64,000 nucleotides of DNA from Shinisaurus crocodilurus (lineage: Eukaryota > Chordata > Lepidosauria > Squamata > Shinisauridae), in NCBI GenBank assembly GCA_021292165.1, contig CM037877.1, forward strand, positions 81,747,691 through 81,811,690, read 5' to 3'. Position 1 is the first letter of the stretch. Each line of letters begins with the position of its first letter. Under the pieces are notes generated by a model. That model was given only the letters and a program-made list of their open reading frames with translations, was not told the DNA's origin and did no database searches. A program made the translations under genes and the position numbers. Below are positions 55,305 through 64,000 of this stretch, in pieces.

Positions 55305-55390
55305 TTTGTATTTATTTATTACACTTCTATACCACCCAATAGCTGAAGTGGTTCACAACAAATAAAACCGTAAAATACAAAACAGTTTCC
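55305..55390 (-). mobile_element. LINE 3'-end fragment, minus strand
   Basis: 'tatttatttattacac' tail, then 'tataccacccaatagctg' and 'aaaaccgtaaaatacaaaac', as at 35830-35935. Confidence 0.6.
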
Positions 55391-55752
55391 TCCCCAAACT
55401 CCCTCCTTGACTGAGTAATCCCAGGGATAGGAACGATATTACATAACTAATCAGATCAGGCTTTTGAATTGGCCTTCTTGAATTGGCTTTATGGCATTGT
55501 CACATAGCCAATGATATTACAAAGCCAATTCAGGCTGAGTACAGGATGCTGGATGTGCTGTTCACCGCATGTGTTTAACATATGTGTACTTAGTATTTCA
55601 TCTGCAAGGAGAAGGTCTGAAATGGGCTACAGATTACGGCACTAACACATCTGTGGAGCATGCTGTGAAAAGCTGCTCTGCTTCTTCTGTATCATGTTGC
55701 AGGGGTATTTTTGCGACAAATTTAAATAGGTCTAATACCACAGTGCTAGACC
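55391..55752. other. No recognised gene
   Basis: Unassigned. 'aattggctttatggcattg' and 'aagccaattca' hint at a small inverted repeat at about 55475-55530. Confidence 0.3.
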
Positions 55753-55754
55753 AG

Positions 55755-55862
55755 CGCTTCCCCAATTCCAGATGCTTTAGACCACAACTCCCAACACCCC
55801 CAGTCAACATGGCAATTATCAGTGATAATGGGAGTTGTAGCAGGCACCAGGTTGTGGAAAGC
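55755..55862. mobile_element. Palindromic MITE, about 105 bp, decayed
   Basis: 'cagcgcttccccaattcc' and 'accacaactcccaacac' face 'ataatgggagttgtagc' and 'ccaggttgtggaaagctc', with 'aacatggcaattatc' in the loop. Confidence 0.55.
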
Positions 55863-57810
55863 TCTATGTGGAGAGTTCCATCCACTTGACTCCTTCCTCC
55901 AGTTTCTGCTAATGTAGAAGCATCCTCTGTGCCAGGGATATTAACTCTTGACTGTCTTGGCTAGTTGCCAGTGCTGTTTCTGGCCTTCCCATAAATTGAT
56001 TTTATCCTTTTAGTAAAGTTATTACTTGCTACCTTACACAACCTCAGTTCCATTAATTCACACCAACTGGATATTGCTTCAGACTATGACACAGCCTTAT
56101 AAGAAGGGCTATCATGTCAATCAGCCTTGCAGTGAGCTATTGAAATATTAGGAAGAATAAAGTGAAAGGCATCCAGCAATAATGACCCAAGGTAAGCAGC
56201 AGCACCACAATATTTCCTGTGCAGAACAAGCATTCATCACATTTATGGTTCTCCAACATTCTAAGAAACTAAAGAAGTGATCAGCAACAACGATCAAACT
56301 CATTTGCTGATGCTTTACGTCACCAAAATAAGTCCTCATTCAATATCCTCTGAATTGAGATATGTATTATTCTTTTTTCTTAATGCACCTAATCTGTATA
56401 CTTCTGACAGCAAGAAATATTTTCATCTTCTACTGCTCTAAAACATGTTTTACTTTCCACTATCCATAATGCATAATGAACGCTACATGAAAATTATTTT
56501 GCATTGCCATTTCCCAAGGTAATTTAGACAATATTTAAGTCTTGTTGTGGGAAATTAGTAATGTTAATATAGGTAATCAAAACTTGGAATTAATTTTAAT
56601 GTCGTGATACTTTTAAAGAATTGTCTGCAGTTTGTGGTCTACTAGGGTGATTTAGAGGGGGAAATCTGTGGAAAATTTCCTACCTTGTCACTTGCATGTA
56701 GGGAAATTGAGTGTACATTATTACGTGTGTTGAATACAGATTTCTGTTTTGCCATATTTACATGTGGTGGGAAGCTACTAGGGCCAATTATATTAGAGCA
56801 TGCAATGAAATAGATGTGGAGGTATGCACTCATCATGTGACAATGGTCTGGAGATGAAAATGAATACAACACAGTTCTGGCTCTTGGGGCTTCTCTACAC
56901 GAGGCATTTACTGTGCTCTCATGATTCCTCACCTATGGTAGTTTGCTGGTGCTTTACATGACGTCGTCGTCATCCTCCAGGGCCTCTCCTGTGCTTTCTG
57001 AGGATTTCCGCAGCTTTTTTTTAGAACGAGGATAATGAGCTATTAAAGCGATAGTATGCTATAAAATGCTACAAGTTGGTCATGTATTTTCATAATTCTG
57101 CTATATCACAGCGCCACCTTGTCATTGTGTAATGGAACATATAGAAAGACAGAGAAAGAAAAACCCCAGGAAAAGAAATGTGTAAAGGAGCCAATCTTAA
57201 CCCCACAAAGAATCTGGAAGAAGCCTCAATAAAGTGGCGGGTTAAAACAGGTTAAAAGCCTAATGTAGAGAAACCATTGATCATGCACTGACCTATGCAA
57301 ACAGATGAGTTGTGAGGCCACAGTGGCACAAAGGAAAATATGTGTTATGTTTGTGTAGTGCTGGTCAGTTGCTGTTGACAATAGTTTACTCTCTGAATGA
57401 AACCTCTGTGCTGCCATTCAAGGCTACAGGTGCAGGATTCCGAGATCTCTGGAGGTCTCTTCGTTCGTTCCGTACACACAGGAGGCTGCTGAAACCTGGA
57501 ACAAAACTAGTACAACACAGGTGGGGGAGGGATGAAAAGGGTGAACTTGAGCTGGTGAAAAATGTGAACTTACACAAACCCTGACACATATACACATGGC
57601 ACTCATAGTGCAGAATAGAGGAGAGGAGTATACTCCCACTGATATCAATGAGGCTAAACAGGCTTAAAAACAAGTACTTCAATATAACCTGTTGAGATTA
57701 TATATTTATGGATGCAGCAGCATGGCTAATGATTGAAACTTTTAAAACATTATTTGAAAACCTTACGTACAAAGACAAACATCATACAGTTAAAGTTGCT
57801 TAGACTATTC
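55863..57810. other. No recognised gene
   Basis: Nearly 2 kb without a supportable feature. Short ORFs have no motifs. Confidence 0.35.
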
Positions 57811-57983
57811 ATAGATTTCATAGATTTCATAGATCATAGAGTTGGAAGGAGCCTACAAGGCTATCGAGTCCAACCCCCTGCTCAATGCAGGAAACTAGAG
57901 GAGGGGTCTCCCATCCAAGTAATAACCAGGCTTGACCCTGCTTAGCTTTCCACGCTCAGACAAGCTGAGCCAGCGTAAGCCAT
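57811..57983 (-). mobile_element. 5S rRNA-derived SINE with CR1-type 3' end, copy 2, minus strand
   Basis: In reverse order: 'tcatagatttcatagatc' tail units, 'agttggaaggagcc', 'gagtccaaccccctgctc' (CR1 part), then 'ggtctcccatccaagtaa' and 'ccctgcttagctttcc' (5S box C and box A, reversed), ending 'gcgtaagccat'. The same junction order as the other two copies. Confidence 0.92.
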
Positions 57984-58025
57984 ACCTACATAGCTGGGAG
58001 TAAGCCCCATTGAACTCACGTGTTA

Positions 58026-58186
58026 AAAACATGGTATTTCAGGCGGGAATATGGAGTGGGTTAGGATTTTAAAAGAATTTTGTATACTGTTTTACTTATC
58101 ATGTTTTATTGTATTGTTTTAACTGTACATCGCCCAGGGTGGCCGGCCAGATGGGCAATTAACAAATATAATAAAATAAATAAAAT
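58026..58186 (+). mobile_element. L2-like LINE 3' end, plus strand
   Basis: The last codons KTWYFRREYGVG and stop (58026-58064) match the C-terminus of the ORF at 1075-3135 (KTWLFRREYGVG). The same UTR follows ('atcgcccagggtggcc', 'ggccagatgggcaatt') with an AATAAA-type tail. Confidence 0.93.
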
Positions 58187-59537
58187 GGGCCTATTCCTGA
58201 GAAGACAGGTATAGGTTTGTGCTGTTAGTAGTATTTACCACTAAACAACATTTATTACTTGTTTAGTAGTATTGATGAGTATTTTCCAGAGGAACAATAG
58301 AAGAAAAATGTTGTGATACAGAATTTTGTCAGCCATAGGGCGTCTATTTTCTTGGCTGTTTATTCCCTTGTGTCATCATCATCATCTTTCTTTGTTTTGT
58401 TCTTTTTTTAGAAGTAAGTGAAATATTTTTTCCACAAGGAATTCATGTTATTTTGCACTGGTTTATAGAATAAATCAGTTACCTTTGGCAGAATTCTTTA
58501 TCTCTGTTTAAAAGGCTCAGGGGGGGGGGAAAACTTCTCTCCCTTCCTGCACATTTCTTGATTTAGTAACTCTGTTTTATGAAGAGTTCCACAGCTGTTT
58601 GCCCTGTACCTGCAGTACAAATAAACAAAAGGTCTGACATGTCCACTAATGTCAGAGGTGAAAGGGCAGAGTGTGCTCCATTAAGTTGTCCAAGTCACAT
58701 TCCATGACCTGTTGATTCTGTACTCAAGCCCTCCCTGTTTTAGGGAAGCTTTGAAAAGCCGGGAAGCAACTAACATCCCTTGGGGGTATTGTTCAGGTTC
58801 ATAGTGTGAATTTTTAGGAGTTAAATCTGTGTAAGACTACTGATGTCTCTTATATGTGCTAGACATGAGGGCCTGAAACTGCCTAACTAGTATCTGGTTT
58901 AGTGTTGGATACTCCACTATGGAAATGTATTGAGAGGAGGATGAGATTACAGCATCTGAGGCAAATTACTATCCTGCAGGCTCCCCCTATGCAAACATAT
59001 TAACACAATTGGCTGGGAATTTATGTCCTGAACCTCTGCCTGCTCCAGATGTGCACTGCAACCACAGAATGCCAGAAACGTCAGTCCATGAACTAGGCAA
59101 ACAAATGACATTGTTTTGACTAGAACGCCATCCCCTTCTCAGAAGGAAATCTGAAGCTCTCAGCTGTGTTAGTATGGTCTAGCCCAAAACTTTTATTTGT
59201 GTCCCTCAGATAAGAATGAGACATCGCTTTGCATATCCAGTCTTTCCTCATTTCCTTAGTCAACACAATAAAGTGCGGTAAGACCTCAGGTTTGCATGCA
59301 AACTTAAAGTGAATGCGGGGATGACTAAAAGTGCCCCAAGATGGCCTTCATACTCTTAACATTTTAGTACTTGGTATGTACAGAGCACAGAGCCAATTGG
59401 TCGCTTTGGAGAAGAGAAAGCATATTTTGGATATAATGAACCAGTAGGCATTAACGACTGTGCTGATGAATCTCATTCACTTAAACTTCAGGCAGTTTTA
59501 GATTGCTCATCTCATGCAGATAAGGGTCTGAACTAGA
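58187..59537. other. No recognised gene
   Basis: A G-run lies at about 58521-58529. Otherwise unassigned. Confidence 0.35.
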
Positions 59538-59545
59538 CTCTAAAG

Positions 59546-59678
59546 CAGGGCTCTCCAACCTTGGGTCCCCAGATGTTGCTGGCCTACAGATCCCAGCATA
59601 CCCAGCCAGCATGGCTAATGGCAAGGGATTCTGGGAGCTGTCCAGCAACATCTGGGGACCCAAGGTTGGAGAGCCCTG
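59546..59678. mobile_element. Palindromic hAT MITE, 133 bp, perfect 8-bp TSD
   Basis: CAGGGCTCTCCAACCTTGGG and its complement, nearly perfect arms of about 55 bp around a loop with 'ccagccagcatggctaatgg'. CTCTAAAG flanks both sides (59538-59545, 59679-59686), matching the hAT nTnnnnAn preference. It is the uninterrupted relative of 24528-25283. Confidence 0.93.
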
Positions 59679-59686
59679 CTCTAAAG

Positions 59687-61387
59687 GGACCTATGAAGCT
59701 AATTATGCTGCTCTCCTAATGTTTCTATGTCCTAAATAAACAGCTAACCCCTACTGACAGTGCCCTATGAAGCACTGAATACCCATGGTCATGATGGAAA
59801 AATAATGGTTCAGAAGAAGGCGTAATCAATGTTTTAGATCCACCCCAGCCCACCCCTAATAGCTGATAATACTATGAAACAATTCACATAGTACTACTGG
59901 CCTAGGGACATGGCTTCTAGATTTATTACAGCTGCTTTTAAACCAATGTATGATAGGTGTCCCCATTATGCCCCTGCCAGCAAACTAAAGTGGTTTGAGT
60001 AATGTGGCACACTATATTATTGTGAACCATGGCAGTGGTTCACAAGCAGTAGGGTTGCCATTCCCCCTTTGGGATCACACAACATCTGGAAAGTCCCAAG
60101 GAAGACTAAGATTCTGGGGCAGCAGCCACTAGGTAAGACAAGGGTGGACTGAATGATTGATTCATTGATGCACATTGATCTAGGAACAGCTGTTCATTAT
60201 AATGGCATATTCCCATCTCTGTGGTTTGGGAAGGGGTGTTCGTTCCTTTCCATCTTTCTAATGCCAGCTTTAGATCAGACTCCCAATGCAGAGATCTAGT
60301 ACACACAGAAGCAAGTTGCTTGCATACAATGTGTGTGAGGATCTCTGCATTCTCTGCTGTGGAACAAATAGCTAGTGCTGGATCACTACCACCACCACCA
60401 CCTCCAAAGTAGAATAAGTTTAGAAGGGGCAGAGAAGTTGGAAAAAAAAACCTTAGAGAAACACTGGATTCAAGTGAAGTAGGTATGAACTTTCTTGCTG
60501 TGGCTGAATGTTAGTTCTTTCATTGTACTTCTCATGAAATGAAAATTAAATCTAACAGTGCATTTTAAACACAGCATTATATGTAAAGGTGTTATTGTAT
60601 ATACTAAAACAATGCAGAAGAAGAAAAATCAGTTATATTCCCACTATGTAAATGGAGCCATTTCTCAGCTTGCAAAGCACCAAAACCCATCCTGAGGACT
60701 CTTGCTGCAAACTGGCATGCATCTGCTGACAACTGACTTCCTTCAGAATACAGGTTGCAGGCCTTAAAAGGTGGGGCATAATATATGGTTTCCAGTAGTC
60801 ATGCATAGAGAGGCAAAGCTCATGCAGTCTGTAGTAGCTGCATTGTCTTTCATATAATTTCAACAAAATTTATTTTATAGTTTGTTAACTCTTACACAGG
60901 TAACCACAGAGATATTGATACACCACTTGATTTCAGTTGTGGTCTCTCAACAATTGTTTAAAATTATTTTTACTCCCTGTTTGCAAAGGAGGCAAGTGTA
61001 ATACTCAAATATATATTTATTCTTATGACGGACAATTTTTAGCTCCTAAAACTGCAGTCCATTATTCATTCAACAAGGAACCATGCTACAGGAACAGCAT
61101 TATTCCTGGAGTGGAGAGCAGCTTCTACTTAATTTAGCTGTAATTTTATCATTAATTAATATAACTATGGACATGAAAACTTGTATATATAGAGGGGAGA
61201 GGGAGGCTGTGTTCAATTCCATTTAGCAGCCATTTTATGCCTGCTAAAATCATTTATTATGATTATTAAGATTGTCCTGTGGAGTGTATTTTTCCTGTCA
61301 CAGTTGGAGGACAAATAAAATTGCTTTCCCATACTGACATTTACTAAGCGCTTAACTTAGTCTCACATAAATATATTAAATATGTTA
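59687..61387. other. No recognised gene
   Basis: About 1.7 kb without a supportable feature. A short (ACC)n lies at about 60388-60402. Confidence 0.35.
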
Positions 61388-61504
61388 CAGTGTGATCCAA
61401 TGTGGCTGCCCGTAACCCGCTGAACTCGGAGGACTGCGGGCGGGCATCCTATCAAGGACAGAAGGAGCACGGAGGCAAAAGTCACCTCCATACTTCTCCC
61501 ACCC

Positions 61505-61550
61505 TGCAAAAGACTTAGATGGCCAATTTCAGCCATCTAAGTCTTTTGCA
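61505..61550. repeat. Perfect 19-bp hairpin with 8-nt loop
   Basis: TGCAAAAGACTTAGATGGC (61505-61523) and its exact complement (61532-61550) around 'caatttca'. Confidence 0.95.
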
Positions 61551-61699
61551 CCTGCTCATTGAGGAGGACAGGCCAAGGTGCTGCCAGGATACATCATATC
61601 CCAACAGAGCCTCACTCATCCCCTTTCTGACTCCTGGAATGCCCACCCAGTTTTCTGGCATCAGAGCCGCAGCCAGCATGGAAAGAACCATGCCACTGG

Positions 61700-62734
61700 G
61701 AATTGTTGGGAGAAGAAGAGTGTTGTGGTTAAATTTATTACAGTTAGAACAGTGGTCAAAGAAGTGGAAAAGGAAAACTGAGGATGAGAGAGATTTAACC
61801 AAATTTGAAAAGATTGTTATGTCTAGAGATGGTTTAGAAGGGAACGCGTCTACAAGAGGTATAACAAGGGATTTATACAGATTGATTCACAAAGCAGAAG
61901 AACAATACAGGCCTGTGCCTTACACTGGCTCAGCTTGTCTGAGCGTGGAAAGCTAAGCAGGGTCAGGCCTGGTTATTACTTGGATGGGAGAGCCCTCCTC
62001 TAGTTTCCTGCATTGAGCAGGGGGTTGGACTCGATGGCCTTGTAGGCTCCTTCCAACTCTATGATCTATGAAATCTATAAGATGACCATCTAAAGACGGT
62101 ATGGGATAATGAATTTGAAGAGGTGACCTCGAAGGTGGGCTGGAACAATATATGGGATAGACGGATTGTGAAAGTTATGTCAACTAGGATAAAGGAGAAT
62201 TTCTATCAAATAATATAGAGATGGTACCTAACTCCAGTAAGATTAAATAGAATAGATAACGATTGCTCCACACTTTGCTGGAGAGGATGTCAAGAAATAG
62301 GTACATATGCTCATATGTGGTGGAGTTGTAAAAATGTTCTGGAATTTTGGCGAGAGGTTTTTACAGAAATATCGGAAATTATTGGTATTAATCTAGAGGT
62401 CTGTCCTAAACTTGCTTTATCAATAACCGATAAAATCTCTTGTGCCCCAAATACAAAGGAACTAATTGTAAACCTGTTAACTGCGGCTAGGTTAATGATA
62501 GCGAGGAAATGGAAAGTACAACATGTTTTTCTAATAACTGATTGGTATAAGGAAGTTTGGGATGTAGCCCTAAATGATAAACTAACTTGTAGTATCAAAT
62601 GGAAAAAGGGACAGTTAAAGAAGAATAATTTTATGGATATATGGAATCAATTATTAGACTATGTATTAATAAAGGGGAAGGGGAGTATGCCTTGTCAGGA
62701 TATGTTATATTTTGGGAATGTGGAAATTAATTGA
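61700..62734 (+). pseudogene. L1 ORF2 C-terminal region pseudogene
   Basis: Before the SINE the frame reads DLTKFEKIVMSRDGLEGN and RDLYRLIHKAEEQYR. After it the reading resumes DDHLKTVWDNEFEE, then GWNNIWDRRIVKVMSTRIKE, a stop at about 62216, RWYLTPVRLNRIDNDC, the Cys-rich CWRGCQEIGTYAHMWWSC, and continues to a stop at 62732. YLTPVRL and the C-x3-C...H-x-WW-C cluster are typical of vertebrate L1 ORF2. The reverse transcriptase and endonuclease are missing through 5' truncation, and a stop plus the SINE disable the rest. Confidence 0.88.
61911..62079 (+). mobile_element. 5S rRNA-derived SINE with CR1-type 3' end, copy 3, inside L1
   Basis: 5S part: AAGCTAAGCAGGGTC, AGGCCTGGTTATTACTTGG and ATGGGAGAGCC (boxes A and C). 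CR1 part: 'tcctgcattgagcaggggg' onward, where 62006-62046 is identical to 15431-15471 of the CR1 in this window. Tail 'ctatgatctatgaaatctat'. Removing exactly this interval restores the L1 reading frame (EEQYR then DDHLK). Confidence 0.93.
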
Positions 62735-62970
62735 TTAAGGGGATGGATGTATACTAGTTGGTCCCTAGGTGGGTGGGGGGTGCACCTTATGATTTATTTT
62801 AGTTGTATGTTTGTGTTTTATACTTTTGTATGTAGTTTAATAATAAAAAAGGGGGGGAGAGGAAAGAACCATGCCAGCTGTGAGGGCGGAGGGAGGGCAC
62901 TCCGAATTCTGAGTCCCAGCTCTGACCTCAAAGCGCTTGTCCGGGGTCGGAGCTGGGACTCTCACTTATC

Positions 62971-63029
62971 CTATGGCCATCTAGACAGTGCCTAGTGTCA
63001 CTATGGCCATCTAGACAGTGCCTAGTGTC
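62971..63029 (+). repeat. 30-bp tandem duplication
   Basis: A 29-nt stretch beginning 'ctatggccatctagacag' occurs exactly twice, at 62971-62999 and 63001-63029. Confidence 0.95.
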
Positions 63030-63048
63030 CATAGGATTGTGCCCTTAT

Positions 63049-63398
63049 AAAAGATAGGAAAAATACACGTCATCACTGCCTTAAGTATTAAGCTGCATTG
63101 ATAAAACATTTTCCTACCAAAGTACTCCAAGTACCGTACATCAGTCTAAAACACCCAGAAGAAAATAGCAAGTATAAAACATTCAATATCATAAAGTACT
63201 ACTTTAATAAAATCAAAGAATTCACAATCAGCATTTACATGAAATTTCCATCTAAGCCCAGGACAGATGACCAAAAGAACCTGGTCTTCAGTTGCTGCTG
63301 AAAATGGTAGGGCCACCCTGCCTAAGCTCCTGATAGAATGAAATCGGAAACATACCATAATAACAGTAGTCAGTTACTTCTGGGCTTTATAGGGAATA

Positions 63399-63400
<2 letters not shown>
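63049..63400. other. No recognised gene
   Basis: Unassigned sequence. Confidence 0.3.

Positions 63401-63440
<40 letters not shown>
63401..63440 (+). repeat. (CT)n microsatellite
   Basis: About 19 to 20 CT units. Confidence 0.95.
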
Positions 63441-63443
<3 letters not shown>

Positions 63444-63780
63444 TGGGAAGTAACACAACTCTTATTCAACACAGTTCTTTTCATAGCACATGATGCTCAG
63501 CAAGTTTGCTAAAATGGCAACCATGAAAATAAGTTATCCCACAGAGCAAATTTGTTTCGATGGATCACTTTTTGGCAATGTAAACTACAGCTGTGGCAGC
63601 CCTGATCCAGATTTGGACTGCAGTGGGAGGCAAAGGGTTAAATCCTCACCAAACCCCATGCTATGAACCCACTCTGAATTGGGTCCCGTGTGCTTACTTT
63701 TGAGTAAAAATGAGGCGGGGAATCATTAAATCAACATGTAGTTTGAACTTAAGGACTGCTGGGTTACATGACTTTGGGAT
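63441..63780. other. No recognised gene
   Basis: Unassigned sequence. Confidence 0.3.
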
Positions 63781-63781
63781 T

Positions 63782-63783
63782 TG

Positions 63784-63814
<31 letters not shown>

Positions 63815-63822
63815 ATGCGCAT
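63782..63822 (+). repeat. (GT)n/(GTGC)n microsatellite
   Basis: Alternating purine-pyrimidine tract of GT then GCGT units, of a kind able to adopt Z-DNA. Confidence 0.9.
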
Positions 63823-63834
63823 ATTATTACAATG

Positions 63835-63900
63835 TTGTAAGCTGCCTTGAGGATCACTTGTCTGAAAGGCGGGATAGAAAACTTCTAAAAAGCAAACAAA
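63835..63900 (+). repeat. SINE/LINE 3'-end fragment
   Basis: 'gtaagctgccttgaggatc' and 'aaaggcgggatagaaa' are the usual squamate retroelement 3'-end words. No 5' part is present. Confidence 0.5.
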
Positions 63901-64000
63901 CAGCTGGATCCTTGGTCTTATTCAGCAGGGTTTTAATGTAGGTACTAACGTTACCACATATGTATGTATGCATACTATGTCTCTAGCGGAGTGAATATAT

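Larger units (their letters stand above)
61696..62860 (+). mobile_element. 5'-truncated L1 LINE, 16-bp TSD
   Basis: Flanked by identical GGAAAGAACCATGCCA at 61680-61695 and 62861-62876. The 3' end has 'aataataaaaaa' followed by an unusual 'gggggggaga' before the TSD. The coding remainder is the ORF2 C-terminal region, interrupted by the 5S SINE at 61911-62079. Confidence 0.9.
61388..63048. mobile_element. Probable fold-back MITE split by an L1 insertion
   Basis: The left end 'cagtgtgatccaatgtgg' and right end 'ccataggattgtgccc' are approximately inverted, like the ends of the Harbinger-like element at 32465. The part left of the L1 ends 'gcagccagcat' and the part right begins 'gctgtgagggcgg', consistent with a broken palindrome centre. 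Boundaries are approximate. Confidence 0.45.

Noticed and set aside
61390..63050. CRISPR-like or satellite array from repeated motifs
   Set aside because: The repeats are two tandem units and transposon duplications. There is no regular spacer structure, and the context is a vertebrate nuclear genome.

Overview
The window looks like intergenic or intronic nuclear DNA from a squamate reptile (lizard or snake). The basis is the repeat mix, read from sequence and from general knowledge of these families: CR1 with its octamer tail, an L2-like LINE with a 3' end recurring through the window, an L1 3' end, tRNA-derived SINEs, 5S rRNA-derived SINEs, hAT and mariner MITEs, and many short fold-back elements. 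No search could be run, so species and family names are provisional. I found no convincing host exon, no functional tRNA, rRNA or ncRNA gene and no CRISPR array. All coding sequence I can support is transposon-derived.

Layout. 0.9-3.1 kb: a minus-strand L2-like LINE with an unbroken 686-residue reverse-transcriptase ORF. 4-13 kb: microsatellites, a mariner MITE, hAT-like and fold-back MITEs, and a 5S-derived SINE. 14.0-17.3 kb: a decayed CR1 directly followed by a 5'-truncated LINE encoding a C-terminal C2H2 finger and ending in (GAT)n. 19-25 kb: two related LTR-like repeats, one in a fold-back MITE with a 5-bp target-site duplication (TSD), the other inside a hAT MITE that itself sits in a second hAT-like MITE. 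29.0-30.0, 38.7 and 39.4-39.8 kb: three copies of one hAT-like family, each with a perfect 8-bp TSD, two of them extremely GC/CpG rich. 41.0-42.4 kb: a second, inverted copy of the C2H2 LINE. 43-49 kb: CR1 and L2 fragments and two more mariner MITEs. 50.8-54.2 kb: SINEs and a 2.1-kb hAT-like element with an 8-bp TSD and a short BED-finger-like ORF. 57.8-63.0 kb: L2 end, palindromic hAT MITE, and a 5S SINE inside an L1 that has a 16-bp TSD.

The parts relate as parasites and hosts. The CR1 in the window shares a 41-nt identical 3' segment with the 5S-derived SINE, making CR1 the likely source of that SINE's retrotransposition machinery. The tRNA-type SINE may have a similar dependence. The small MITEs depend on hAT, mariner or Harbinger-like transposases not encoded here. 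The most interesting items are the 5S/CR1 chimeric SINE family, the three-level nest at 24.5-25.4 kb, the BED-ORF hAT element, and the GC-rich hAT family with its very large hairpin.
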